Shown here: positions 44,153 to 53,541 of the stretch, one piece after another
Layout: every line of letters begins with the position of its first letter
Numbering within the stretch: position 1 is the first letter of the stretch
Assembly: GCA_022600955.1 (NCBI GenBank)
Contig: JAHZJK010000030.1
Location: 26,742-90,741, forward strand
Length of the DNA: 64,000 bases
Source: Gammaproteobacteria bacterium
Lineage (GTDB): Bacteria; Pseudomonadota; Gammaproteobacteria; Steroidobacterales; Woeseiaceae
Direction of reading: 5' to 3'
The notes under the pieces: generated by a model
The model's input: only the letters and a program-made list of their open reading frames with translations
Told to the model about the DNA's origin: nothing
Databases searched by the model: none
Translations under genes and position numbers: made by a program

Positions 44153-46630
44153 CTACTTGGTCGACTGCCTGGACGGCGTTGATGCCTCGACCAGGTCCAT
44201 TTCGGACGGTATCGCGTCTATCCCCTTGTGAGGCATTCGGGCGTTGATTGCCATCATCAATGCAGCGACCGTCCGAGATAAGGCATGATAGGCGATCTTT
44301 AGCGCTGTTCTTACTGACTTCCGGTTCCGTATATCTTTACGCAATGCAAGGTCACTGTGCACATACCGGTACAGTGAACGATAGTATGCCGTGTTGAACG
44401 GCCCCTGAAACAGCATCGCCAGATCTTCGGAGTCGCGCCAATGGCGCGTTTGACCGAGCTCCGATTTGACGCGCTCATGAAAGCGGGTACCAGGAAGAGG
44501 GTACGATACCGATATGCCCAGTTGCTCTGGCATGATCTTGCGGATCATTTGAATTGTCTTTTTTACGTCTTGTCGCGTTTCACCCGGATACCCAAACTGG
44601 ATAAAAAGCCCAACCTTCACGCCGTGTTCACGAAGCGACTCGGATGCTGTTTCAATCATCTCGACAGTCGTGCCCTTCTCCATCGCATCAAGAATCTGTT
44701 GACTGCCCGATTCCGCGCCCAGCCAAACGATGTCGCAACCAGCCTGGGCCAACGCGGCGATTTCACCCTCTCGCAGCAAAATGTCCGGCCTGCTGAGACA
44801 CTTGAATCGAATACGAATATTGCGCGACTCCAGCAGTCCGGCAAATCGTTCGATCCACTTTGGTTTCAATCCAAAAATGTCATCCATGAACCAGACGTAG
44901 TCAACTTTAGTCAACGATTGCAAATACTCTATCTCCGTTAATACGTGCTCAGGACTGCGTGCATTGTAGCGTTGCCCCCAAATTGGTTTTGCACACCAGT
45001 TACAGTGATACGGGCATCCGCGGGTCGTGACCAAATTGATTGCAGAGTGATCATGCCGCCGCCCCCAGATTTCTGCATAGCGCTCAAGGTCGATCAAATC
45101 CCAGGCAGGCAGGGGCAAATCATCCAGCTTCCGGATCACCGCGCGCCGGCCGGTATTCAGTAATTCGCCAGCTTCGTCAATGAACGCAATCCCGACGATA
45201 TCCTGCAGTGCTTTGCTGGAACTCGAAGAGAACAGCCCCAACACTTCTTCGAGCGTTTCTTCGCCTTCGCCCAGCAACACAACATCCGCTCCGGCCCGCA
45301 AGTAAAGCTCCGGTTCGTCCGCACTGTCTGAGCTGCAAACCACGACCCTCGCTCCACGTTCATTGGCGGCGCGCATCATTTCCATGGTCGCGGCGCGCAT
45401 TTCAAGCAAACACATCTTGGTCAGATAATTGAAATTGTCTTCATAGATAACGACGACATCGGGATCGTTCACTTGCAAGGCAGCCGACCATTCGGAGAGC
45501 GCATGCGCCAGCATCGAGTCATGCACGCGTACGTCGTGACCCAGGGAGCGAGCCATTCCAGCCGCATAAAGCGAGCCTAGCGGCGGAAAAGGCTGCATTG
45601 CCTTGAACAATTTGGGGTCGCGCTTGAGGTGATACCCCTGTCCGAACAAAACACGAAGTGATCCGCTTGGATTTCGACGCTGCCTCAAGCGATCCGAGAA
45701 CGCAGCATCGATACAATCCTTCGCGGTCTTCCTGTGGCCTGTTGCCTCTGCTCTGAAAGGCGTTGATCTTCCAAGCAAGAAACTGGTCTTGTTATATTTT
45801 TGAAGCTTGCGCTTGCACTCCCACGCCTCCAGCGCGTTACCCATTACTCCGCGTAGCAGAAACTCCAGGAATTGTCGGGATCGGGGAAACCGAATGCCCG
45901 CCGCTTGTACAACTGGCGATGCCCCGTTCGAATTTGGAAGAATATCCAGTATCCAGGGATTGTGCTTCCGCAACTCATCGTAGATATCCGCGCCGAACAG
46001 CGGCACCATTTGTGTCGCTTCCTGGGCGATGTAGATACCCGGCTGGTCAAGCTCGAGAGCACGCATCGAAACCAGGTGATTTGCGCACAGTTCACCGTCA
46101 CCAAAACGAGCGTCTAGCGCTTGCAATACCTTTGCCAGTGCCCGAACAACCCACATCCTGCCACCGGTCGTAACAAGCATAAAATCTATGTCTGCATCTT
46201 TGCCGGGATTATCAACCGCGAGGGAGCCGGTGACCGCCACCATCTTGACGAATGGCAGACTCGCCAGGTTCCCCCCAAGTCTGCGCGCTTTCTGCCACAT
46301 CAGCTTGGAATATACGTGCCTTTCGCGGCGCAGCCCGAATAGCAAATCGCGACCGCGTAACGCAAAGTGCTCGCCATCTGTAGCCAGGTAGCTGCCCGTA
46401 AATGCCGTATCCGATAGAGCAGCGCGGACTTCTTGTTCGCTGCAACGAACGCCTTGCAAATAGCGGTGAATTTCCGCGCCGGTGACTGGATAGTCGAACA
46501 GGTCACGATAGGTAATCGTCCTGAGAATCGCTTCTTCGAGCTCGGACAAACACGCTCCACCCACCGCGGCAGGCGAACGTAAATCGTCACCACTTGAGTA
46601 TTGCTGCTGGTCCGTCTTGTCAAGCATCAT
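44153..46630 (-). CDS. Fusion of a nucleotidyltransferase-like module to a B12-binding-type radical SAM protein
   Basis: 825 aa, about 330 residues longer than its radical SAM relatives. N-terminal part: winged-helix-like start LEEAILRTITYRDLFDYP (about 31-48), then a minimal nucleotidyltransferase signature GS at 135-136 followed by DADID at 145-149, and a helical stretch. From about 325: cobalamin-binding-type domain (QPFPPLGSLYAAGMARSLG, VVLLGEGEETL), radical SAM motif TTRGCPYHCNWC (Cys539, Cys543, Cys546), FMDDIFGL and WLGAESGSQQILDAME. The two halves are in one uninterrupted frame. Starts at ATG 46630 (or the next codon, also ATG) with AAGGGA just upstream, overlapping the ABC transporter gene by 11 bases. 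Function unknown; the fusion may couple nucleotidylation of a substrate with radical chemistry. Confidence 0.85.
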   Translation of the reverse strand: MMLDKTDQQQYSSGDDLRSPAAVGGACLSELEEAILRTITYRDLFDYPVTGAEIHRYLQGVRCSEQEVRAALSDTAFTGSYLATDGEHFALRGRDLLFGLRRERHVYSKLMWQKARRLGGNLASLPFVKMVAVTGSLAVDNPGKDADIDFMLVTTGGRMWVVRALAKVLQALDARFGDGELCANHLVSMRALELDQPGIYIAQEATQMVPLFGADIYDELRKHNPWILDILPNSNGASPVVQAAGIRFPRSRQFLEFLLRGVMGNALEAWECKRKLQKYNKTSFLLGRSTPFRAEATGHRKTAKDCIDAAFSDRLRQRRNPSGSLRVLFGQGYHLKRDPKLFKAMQPFPPLGSLYAAGMARSLGHDVRVHDSMLAHALSEWSAALQVNDPDVVVIYEDNFNYLTKMCLLEMRAATMEMMRAANERGARVVVCSSDSADEPELYLRAGADVVLLGEGEETLEEVLGLFSSSSSKALQDIVGIAFIDEAGELLNTGRRAVIRKLDDLPLPAWDLIDLERYAEIWGRRHDHSAINLVTTRGCPYHCNWCAKPIWGQRYNARSPEHVLTEIEYLQSLTKVDYVWFMDDIFGLKPKWIERFAGLLESRNIRIRFKCLSRPDILLREGEIAALAQAGCDIVWLGAESGSQQILDAMEKGTTVEMIETASESLREHGVKVGLFIQFGYPGETRQDVKKTIQMIRKIMPEQLGISVSYPLPGTRFHERVKSELGQTRHWRDSEDLAMLFQGPFNTAYYRSLYRYVHSDLALRKDIRNRKSVRTALKIAYHALSRTVAALMMAINARMPHKGIDAIPSEMDLVEASTPSRQSTK

Positions 46631-48347
46631 CTTCCCTTCCGAGCCACACTACGCGATCAGCCTGAGCAATTGCTGATTCCCGGTGCGCGACTATCAGTAC
46701 GGTCAGCCCCGGATACAAGCGGCGCAGATTTCGCAAGACCGCTATTTCTGTGTCAATATCCAGCGCGTTAGTGGCTTCGTCGAGCACCAGCAACCGAGGA
46801 TTCCGAAGCAACTCTCGCGCTATCGCAAGGCGTTGACGTTCACCGCCCGACAGCCTGCCTTCCCGGCGGCCAACGACCGTCTGCAGGCCCGCACCGAGTC
46901 CAAGAATAACATCAGACATTTCTGTGCAAGCAATCGCTCTTTGCAACTCCTCTTCTGTCGGGCTCTCGGATAGAACCCAGGTCAGGTTACGTTCAATCGT
47001 ATCCTGTAACAATCCAGTCGATTGAGCCACATAGCCTACTATTTTTCGCCACCCGCCAATTGACTCAGGGCTCAGCGTTTCACCATCGATGACAACCGAA
47101 CCCTCGTTCGGATTCAGCAAACCTGCAAAAACGTCGACCAGTGTGCTTTTGCCGACGCCCGATGGACCTGCGATAGCGAGCATTTCCCCAACTGACAGTT
47201 GCAAATTCACACCGTCCAATATGGGCACATCAGGGTCTTCACCATAAGTGACAACAACGTTCTTTATACCCATCGACGAAACTGGCGCAGGCACCACCGC
47301 TCGGGTAGCGGCGTTGTCAGGGTGACGGCGGCATTCCAGTAAAACGCCGTATGCATGCTCGAAGGCTGGCAAATCATGAAGCAATCTATGCAGATCCAGA
47401 TTCAGCAATGACACACGCGGAATGAAACGCGCGGTAATAAAAACCAGCAACAGCAGTTCCGGCCCACCGACCTCAAGTCGATTGACGGCGATCAGCAAAG
47501 CTATGGCAATAGTTACTGCGCCAGAGATCTGCAGTCCAACCTTAACCAGCTCGGAATCGCGCACAAATCCTGTCAAGCGATCGTTCAGGCTTCGGATTGC
47601 ACGGTTAAATTCTGTCTGCATCGTGTGACTGGCACCTGCCATTTTCACAGCCCGTATGTTCTCCAGATAGTTTTCGACCACGCGATACACATTGGTGTGA
47701 ATTTCGCTGATATCTCCTCCCTGTTTCTGCACTCGTTGCAACCGATTGCTGAACAAAAAGGTCAGGACCACAATGCTGCCGAGAGCCAGCATTGAAAGTA
47801 GCGGTGACACATACACAGCAACGGCGATATTTGCCAGCAGTAGAACAATGCCACTTAATATGCGGACAAAATGCAGCGCTGCCTCGCCGATCCTCCAGCT
47901 ATCCACGAGCAGAATCTGGCCGAGCTGATCCAGTCGAGCTCCGTTCAGAAATCGCCAGTCAGTCTCACCCAATTGGGCGAAAAACTCATTGCGCACGACA
48001 GTGACGAAATCAATACGTGTACGTGCAGTCAGTTGCGCTTCGAAATAGACTACCAATTGGCGAATCAGAACCAATACGACGAAGACCAGAAGTACCGTAT
48101 CAAAGTCAAACGTGAGGCCCGATCGTGAAACCAGTTGTTCAAGTTCATGCATCACCCCACTTTCAGTAACCGGAGCAGTAGCAGACCCCGAAAACGCCAG
48201 CAAGGGAATAATGAGCAGTAATCCTAGACCTTCGGTCAACGCGACCGTAATCATCAGCGCGAACAGCAAATACGATCGCCAACCTGTAGTGCCCAACAGG
48301 CGCCGCACCAGCTGGTGAATTAGCCCTGCCACAGCGGCCGCCGTCAA
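46620..48347 (-). CDS. ABC transporter, fused membrane and ATPase half-transporter (exporter type)
   Basis: 575 aa. Seen: six-helix membrane domain (about 25-335) and ATPase domain with Walker A GPSGVGKST at 394-402, Q-loop VAQSTGLLQDT, signature LSGGERQR at 499-506, Walker B LLVLDEATNALD and His555 of the switch. As a homodimer it should export or flip a lipid, glycolipid or peptide across the inner membrane. TTG start at 48347 overlaps the TGA of the upstream glycosyltransferase gene (TTGA). It has no substrate-binding partner, typical for exporters. Its place ahead of the radical SAM genes suggests it carries their product or a lipid-linked form of it. Confidence 0.92.
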   Translation of the reverse strand: MTAAAVAGLIHQLVRRLLGTTGWRSYLLFALMITVALTEGLGLLLIIPLLAFSGSATAPVTESGVMHELEQLVSRSGLTFDFDTVLLVFVVLVLIRQLVVYFEAQLTARTRIDFVTVVRNEFFAQLGETDWRFLNGARLDQLGQILLVDSWRIGEAALHFVRILSGIVLLLANIAVAVYVSPLLSMLALGSIVVLTFLFSNRLQRVQKQGGDISEIHTNVYRVVENYLENIRAVKMAGASHTMQTEFNRAIRSLNDRLTGFVRDSELVKVGLQISGAVTIAIALLIAVNRLEVGGPELLLLVFITARFIPRVSLLNLDLHRLLHDLPAFEHAYGVLLECRRHPDNAATRAVVPAPVSSMGIKNVVVTYGEDPDVPILDGVNLQLSVGEMLAIAGPSGVGKSTLVDVFAGLLNPNEGSVVIDGETLSPESIGGWRKIVGYVAQSTGLLQDTIERNLTWVLSESPTEEELQRAIACTEMSDVILGLGAGLQTVVGRREGRLSGGERQRLAIARELLRNPRLLVLDEATNALDIDTEIAVLRNLRRLYPGLTVLIVAHRESAIAQADRVVWLGREDDA

Positions 48348-49510
48348 GTCGCTAAACCGAGCACTTCGCCGTTTTTGGCCGCGGTGACAATAGCAATAAA
48401 TTTTGGGGCAAGATGCTCCCAGTTGAATTGATTGCGCACGTATTCAGAACCCGCCACACTCATTTCTTTGCGCAGCTCAGCGTCATCAAGCAGCCGGGCC
48501 ATTGACGCCAGGATTGCGTCGGGACTGTTCGGATCGACATATAGCCCGGGTGCCTTGCATCCTTTAGGAAGTCGCCAAGCCGCGAAGTCAGAAGCGACAA
48601 ATGGAACCCCAAACTGCATGTATTCGAATAGTTTCGTGATGCTGCAGGTTGGATAATCTGCAACCGGTGCCAACAATGCCAATGCAATATCCGAATCCCT
48701 GATACAGCCAAGCGCTTCTGCATGCGATACCTTGCCGACGAAATCTACGTGTCGCCAACCCGGGTGACTTTCCGCAGCCCGCTGGAGTTGCTCAGATTCA
48801 AACCAGCCGGCTATTCTGAGCACACATGGCGCAGACGTATTTGTACGCTCAATCAGGTCAAGCATGGGCCATAAGCCGCGGTTTTCGGTGATCTCACCCA
48901 CGTACACTATTGTGGGAATGTCACACTTCTGCCGCCGCGCGATTGCCGCAAGCTCATCGATAATCGGACCGTCCAGTAACGGTGCGTTTGGTTGCAGCAC
49001 GGTACGCGCCCCAAGACCTTCGACCTGCTGCGCCTGCGTCACCAGAACCGCATTCATGCTTCGCGCCAATAGTTTCTCGAGTAAGGTTATGAGTTTCGCG
49101 AGCAACGGCTTGACAAATGCCGGTGAGATATCCCGAATCATTGGACGTTTCGAGAAATCCTCATGCGTATCGTAGATAACGTTGCGCCCTGTGGCTCGCA
49201 GCAGAAACGCCAACAAGGTTGTGTCCGGGTTGCGCAAAATGAACACGTCCGCATCCAGCTCACGGCAAAGATCAAACCACTTTTTAAGATTGAGCAGCGG
49301 GCGAAATATGGTGCCAGGCGTTGAGCGCACCGTGATGACACGCATCCCCAGATATTCCTGTATGACTGCAGCCTTGACAGCAAGTGTCACGTCGAACCCC
49401 GCACTTTTTAGCGTGTAAGCTTGCTTATGTACGGCCCTTACGTGATCGTGATTGCAACGAGGCATGAAAAAAACAACCTTACCGGCAGTCGTACCTTTGT
49501 CCTTGTGCAT
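48344..49510 (-). CDS. Glycosyltransferase (GT-B, GT4-like)
   Basis: 388 aa from the chosen start. Seen: KVVFFMPRCNHDHVRAVHKQ with a GT-B acceptor-domain start, VIYDTHEDFS, VLVTQAQQVEGLGARTVLQPNAPLLDG, VYVGEITENRGLW, GKVSHAEALGCIRDSDIALALL and TKLFEYMQFGVPFVASD at the donor site. The ATG at 49510 is preferred; an ATG 28 codons earlier (49594) adds a Cys/His- and Gln-rich stretch not typical of the family. It ends inside the start of the ABC transporter gene. Substrates unknown. Confidence 0.82.
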   Translation of the reverse strand: MHKDKGTTAGKVVFFMPRCNHDHVRAVHKQAYTLKSAGFDVTLAVKAAVIQEYLGMRVITVRSTPGTIFRPLLNLKKWFDLCRELDADVFILRNPDTTLLAFLLRATGRNVIYDTHEDFSKRPMIRDISPAFVKPLLAKLITLLEKLLARSMNAVLVTQAQQVEGLGARTVLQPNAPLLDGPIIDELAAIARRQKCDIPTIVYVGEITENRGLWPMLDLIERTNTSAPCVLRIAGWFESEQLQRAAESHPGWRHVDFVGKVSHAEALGCIRDSDIALALLAPVADYPTCSITKLFEYMQFGVPFVASDFAAWRLPKGCKAPGLYVDPNSPDAILASMARLLDDAELRKEMSVAGSEYVRNQFNWEHLAPKFIAIVTAAKNGEVLGLAT

Positions 49511-49614
49511 ATCTGATGACAACTGTGTCTTTCTCCGCTCGGAATCTTGCTGTGGATCCGCAATAGAGTGGGTAGCGTGTAGAACCGCGCACATCAATTT
49601 CTGCAGCTACATGC

Positions 49615-51129
49615 CTATCCCTGACGTGCGGCGAGCTTCTTGCCAAGCTCTACGCCCCATTGGTCAAACGAATCTATGCCCCAGACCACTCCTTCAACGA
49701 ACACCCTGTGCTCATATAAAGCGATTAGCTGACCAAGTACGTCCGGTGTCAATTCAGCATAGTGAATGATATTGCTGGGCCTGTTTCCGTCATGCACGCG
49801 GTACGGCTCGATATCTTCGTCGCCAGTTCCGCTCATCAGCGCTTCGGCCTGAGCGCGACAATTTGCAGCCGCCAGATCAGACGAGTCCGACAACAGGAAA
49901 TCGATCGGTACGAAGCGCGTGCCCTGGTGCATCAATTGCATGAATGAATGCTGTGCGTTGTTGCCCGCTTCGCCCCAAATAATCATGCCGGTGTCACAGC
50001 GCGCAGGCTTGCCGTCCATGCGTACACTCTTGCCGCTGGACTCCATTTGCAATTGCTGCAAATACGCCGGAAAACGGTCGAGACGATTGTCGTATGGCAG
50101 AATCGCCTGGCTTTGCGCCGCGAAGAAATTGTTGTACCAGATGCCAAGCAGTGCCAGCATCACGGGCATGTTCTCTTCCATTGCGGCCTGCCGAAAATGC
50201 AGATCCATGCGACGGCCGCCGGCCAGCATTGCCTTAAACGCATCCATGCCGACTACCAATGCCAGCGAAAGACCGACTGCGGACCAGAGCGAATAGCGCC
50301 CACCAACCCAGTCCCAGAAGCCAAAGCGAAAGTCGGAACGGATTCCGAAGTCGTCCATGGCTTCCTGGTTGGTTGACGCCGCGACGAAGTGGTACTGAAC
50401 AGCCAACTCGTCAAGCCGCTCTGTCACCCACGCGCGAGCCGCATTGGCATTGGTCATCGTCTCAAGTGTCGTAAACGTTTTTGAACAAATGACGAAAAGA
50501 GTCGTCTCCGCGTCAAGCTCCTGGGCCAGGTCAACAAGCTGAGTGCCATCGACATTCGACACACTGTGGAAGCGAACGCCATCCAGCCAGTACGAACGCA
50601 ACGCTCGACACGCCATGACAGGGCCGAGGTCAGACCCACCAATGCCGATGTTGACGATGTCAGTGAAGCGTTTTCCAGTACTGCCCTTGATCTTGCCGCC
50701 ATGCACATCATCGACAAATGACTCGATCCTGGTCAATACCTCCCAAACCTCTGACACGCCCGGCGTTTCGAGCGCCACTGTGTCAGCAATCTTTGCACGC
50801 AAAGCAACGTGCAGTACGGAGCGATCTTCTGTTTTGTTGATTCTGTCGCCCGCAAACATTGCCTCAATTGCCGCCGGTACTCCGGCCTGCTTCGCCAGTT
50901 GAGTAAGCAACTTGCGAGTCGTCGCGTTGACATGTGTCCTGGAGTAGTCGAGCAGCAGGTCGCCGGACGCTACATTGAATCGCTCGAACCGCTTGTTATC
51001 GCGGGAAAACAATCCTCGCAAGTGCTTGTCGCGCATGACATCACGATAATGGCTGGAGAGTTTCTTCCAGGCATCAAGGTCCAGGGGATAGCGCGCAGAT
51101 AGTTTTCTATTCGTGTAGGCGTTGGCCAC
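49615..51129 (-). CDS. pgi: Glucose-6-phosphate isomerase
   Basis: Cytoplasmic enzyme interconverting glucose-6-phosphate and fructose-6-phosphate, linking glycolysis to UDP-sugar and amino-sugar supply. 504 aa from the chosen GTG. Seen: LLDYSRTHVN, VLHVALRAK, IVNIGIGGSDLGPVMACRAL, SKTFTTLETMTNA, FWDWVGGRYSLWSAVG, MEENMPVMLALLGIWYNNF, GEAGNNAQHSFMQLMHQG (active-site residues) and FDQWGVELGKKLA. The start is uncertain: an ATG at 51177 overlaps the upstream gene by 28 bases and adds 16 unusual residues. Genes of central metabolism inside capsule clusters are known (for example in Klebsiella and Acinetobacter, gpi). Confidence 0.93.
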   Translation of the reverse strand: MANAYTNRKLSARYPLDLDAWKKLSSHYRDVMRDKHLRGLFSRDNKRFERFNVASGDLLLDYSRTHVNATTRKLLTQLAKQAGVPAAIEAMFAGDRINKTEDRSVLHVALRAKIADTVALETPGVSEVWEVLTRIESFVDDVHGGKIKGSTGKRFTDIVNIGIGGSDLGPVMACRALRSYWLDGVRFHSVSNVDGTQLVDLAQELDAETTLFVICSKTFTTLETMTNANAARAWVTERLDELAVQYHFVAASTNQEAMDDFGIRSDFRFGFWDWVGGRYSLWSAVGLSLALVVGMDAFKAMLAGGRRMDLHFRQAAMEENMPVMLALLGIWYNNFFAAQSQAILPYDNRLDRFPAYLQQLQMESSGKSVRMDGKPARCDTGMIIWGEAGNNAQHSFMQLMHQGTRFVPIDFLLSDSSDLAAANCRAQAEALMSGTGDEDIEPYRVHDGNRPSNIIHYAELTPDVLGQLIALYEHRVFVEGVVWGIDSFDQWGVELGKKLAARQG

Positions 51130-51149
51130 GTAAAAGCACTTAGTTGATG

Positions 51150-52157
51150 TTAGGTCTCGTAATACGCAAGATACCATTCAACAAAGTTCTTTACACCGAC
51201 TTCGATCGGCGTACTTGGCTGGTAACCGATATCAGCCGCGAGGTCCGTCGTATCCGCCCACGTATCCGGCACATCGCCGTCCTGTAGCGGCAGCAGGTTC
51301 ATCTCGGCCTTCTTGCCGAGCGTCTTTTCGATCGCGCCAATGTAGTCCATCAGCTCAACCGGCTGCTGATTGCCAATATTGTAAATGCGATACGGCGCAC
51401 GACTTGTACCTGGGTCCGGATTAGCTGAGTCCCATTCTTCATTTGGTGTCGCCGTGTTGTCCATTGTTCTGACAACCCCTTCCACGATGTCGTCGACATA
51501 CGTGAAGTCTCGCCGATGTTTGCCGTAGTTAAATACGTCGATCGGTCGATCTTCAATTATGGCTTTCGTAAACAGGAACAGGGCCATATCAGGGCGACCA
51601 AAAGGCCCGTAGACAGTAAAGAAGCGGAGTCCGGTCGTCGGCAGGTTATAAAGGTTCGAGTAGGTGTGGCACATCAACTCGTTCGCCTTTTTCGTTGCGC
51701 CATAAAGTGCAAGAGGATGATCTACATTCTGATGAATGGAGAAAGGCATTGTCGTGTTCGCGCCGTAAACCGAGCTCGACGACGCGTATACGAGGTGCTC
51801 AACATTGTTGTGGCGGCAACCCTCAAGAATGTGCAATGTGCCGACGACATTGCTTTCGATGTAAGTATGCGGATTTTCGATTGAGTAACGGACACCTGCC
51901 TGTGCGGCAAGATGAACGACTTTGTCAAAGCTCTCTTGCTTGAACAGGTCCTCAATAGCCTCTCGATCCGCCAGATCAATTCTGACCATCGAAAACTTGT
52001 CGAAGCCGCTGAGTATTTCCGCGCGGGCCTCTTTTAGCGAAACGTCGTAGTAGTCGTTGAAATTGTCCAGACCTACAACGGTATCGCCACGTTCCAGCAG
52101 CTGCTTCGAGGTCGTAAAGCCGATAAAACCGGCCGCACCCGTAACAAGTATTTTCAT
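51150..52157 (-). CDS. UDP-glucuronate 4-epimerase
   Basis: 335 aa extended short-chain dehydrogenase interconverting UDP-GlcA and UDP-GalA. Seen: [10 protein letters not shown] at 5-14, [39 protein letters not shown] (typical of the Cap1J/LpsL group), Ser-rich [16 protein letters not shown], catalytic YGATKKANE, and [16 protein letters not shown]. It would act on the product of UDP-glucose dehydrogenase at 8308-9636, though the genes are over 40 kb apart. A UDP-GlcNAcA epimerase role (partner of the adjacent TviB-like enzyme) is an alternative. About 20 bases after the dehydrogenase gene. Confidence 0.92.
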   Translation of the reverse strand: MKILVTGAAGFIGFTTSKQLLERGDTVVGLDNFNDYYDVSLKEARAEILSGFDKFSMVRIDLADREAIEDLFKQESFDKVVHLAAQAGVRYSIENPHTYIESNVVGTLHILEGCRHNNVEHLVYASSSSVYGANTTMPFSIHQNVDHPLALYGATKKANELMCHTYSNLYNLPTTGLRFFTVYGPFGRPDMALFLFTKAIIEDRPIDVFNYGKHRRDFTYVDDIVEGVVRTMDNTATPNEEWDSANPDPGTSRAPYRIYNIGNQQPVELMDYIGAIEKTLGKKAEMNLLPLQDGDVPDTWADTTDLAADIGYQPSTPIEVGVKNFVEWYLAYYET

Positions 52158-52176
52158 TCTAGCTCTTCAAGAAAAA

Positions 52177-53457
52177 TCAAAGACGGTCGTCAACGTCTGC
52201 GGACGGCAAGACATATTTGATGTCGTAGATCACAGACGTCTCTTTCCCCAGTGCGCGAATTCCGTCGCTGCCCAGTAATCTGAATTGATCATGGGCCACT
52301 GCGACGATGACTACATCATACTCGCCTTGGGCTGGTTCGGCGACCAGCTCAATTCCGTATTCGCGTTTGGCTTCAGCCGGATCACACCACGGGTCTGTTA
52401 CATCAACTTTCGCACCGAATGACGTCAACTCGCCCACTATATCGACGACCTTGGTATTGCGTACGTCGGGACAATTCTCCTTGAACGCCAGCCCGAGCAC
52501 CAAGACCTTCGCACCGTTCGGCTGAATGCCTTTTTTTAGCATCAGCTTCACAACCTGCGAGCCCACAAATACAGACATATTGTCATTGATACGCCGACCA
52601 GCAAGAATCATTTGTGGGTGGTATCCCAGTTGCTGCGCTTTGTATGTCAGGTAATAGGGATCTACACCAATGCAATGCCCGCCGACCAGGCCCGGGCGAA
52701 AGGGCAGGAAGTTCCATTTGGTGCCCGCGGCGTTTAGAACCTCCTCGGTGTCAATACCGACCCTGTCGAATATCATGGCGAGTTCGTTAATCAGTGCAAT
52801 ATTGACGTCACGCTGAGTGTTCTCGATCACTTTCGCGGCTTCGGCTACCTTGATACTGGAGGCCTTGTGAGTCCCCGCCGTGATAATCGATGCATAGACA
52901 TCATCAACATACTGTGCAGCTTCCGGGCTCGACCCGGAAGTCACTTTTAGAATGGAAGGCAATCGATGTTCTTTGTCACCTGGATTGATTCGTTCCGGAC
53001 TATAACCAACGAAGAAACCTTCGTTCATCTTCAATCCAGAAACCCGCTCCACGATCGGTACACAGAATTCCTCCGTTGCGCCTGGATACACCGTTGACTC
53101 ATAGACGATAGTGTCGCCTTCGGAGATTATTGAACCCAAAGCCTCACTGGCTAGCCGCAACGGCGTCAGCAGCGGTCGATTGCCATCGCCGATTGGCGTC
53201 GGCACCGTCACAACGTAGAAATTGCAGTCGGCAATATCCGACGTCTCTGATACGAATCGAAGGTGCTCGGACTCGGCAAGCTCTTCTGGTGAGCATTCCA
53301 GCGTGGCATCCTCGCCACGCTCGAGTTCAGCAATTCGATCAGCTTTAACGTCAAAGCCTACAGTCGGATACTTCTTGCCAAACTCGACTGCCAGCGGCAA
53401 GCCGACGTAACCCAGACCGATTATTCCGATACGAATATTGGTGATATCAAAGGACAT
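52177..53457 (-). CDS. UDP-N-acetyl-glucosamine 6-dehydrogenase (TviB/WbpO family)
   Basis: 426 aa NAD-dependent enzyme oxidising UDP-GlcNAc (or GalNAc) to the uronic acid. Seen: [21 protein letters not shown] at the N-terminus (GLGYVG loop at 14-19), [40 protein letters not shown], and catalytic Cys262 in [13 protein letters not shown]. Sequence pattern is that of TviB from Vi antigen and WbpO of P. aeruginosa O6 rather than WecC or Ugd. It would feed amidated or free GlcNAcA/GalNAcA, a natural substrate for the AsnB-like enzyme (inference). Followed directly by the glucuronate epimerase gene. Confidence 0.93.
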   Translation of the reverse strand: MSFDITNIRIGIIGLGYVGLPLAVEFGKKYPTVGFDVKADRIAELERGEDATLECSPEELAESEHLRFVSETSDIADCNFYVVTVPTPIGDGNRPLLTPLRLASEALGSIISEGDTIVYESTVYPGATEEFCVPIVERVSGLKMNEGFFVGYSPERINPGDKEHRLPSILKVTSGSSPEAAQYVDDVYASIITAGTHKASSIKVAEAAKVIENTQRDVNIALINELAMIFDRVGIDTEEVLNAAGTKWNFLPFRPGLVGGHCIGVDPYYLTYKAQQLGYHPQMILAGRRINDNMSVFVGSQVVKLMLKKGIQPNGAKVLVLGLAFKENCPDVRNTKVVDIVGELTSFGAKVDVTDPWCDPAEAKREYGIELVAEPAQGEYDVVIVAVAHDQFRLLGSDGIRALGKETSVIYDIKYVLPSADVDDRL

Positions 53458-53541
53458 ATTAGGGACTCTTCCAAATTCAGGTGCTTAAGTATCATATTTT
53501 GGCCCGCAGCACGCGGTAGTGTTTCGCAATCGGGCATGTGA

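Noticed and set aside
36501..46630. RiPP cluster with radical SAM maturase
   Set aside because: No short precursor ORF with a leader-core pattern, no RiPP recognition domain or peptidase seen among the genes; ABC transporter lacks a C39 peptidase domain.
52177..53457. WecC (UDP-ManNAc dehydrogenase) call for the dehydrogenase, to pair with wecB
   Set aside because: Sequence blocks ([25 protein letters not shown], the full-length pattern) match TviB/WbpO much better than WecC.
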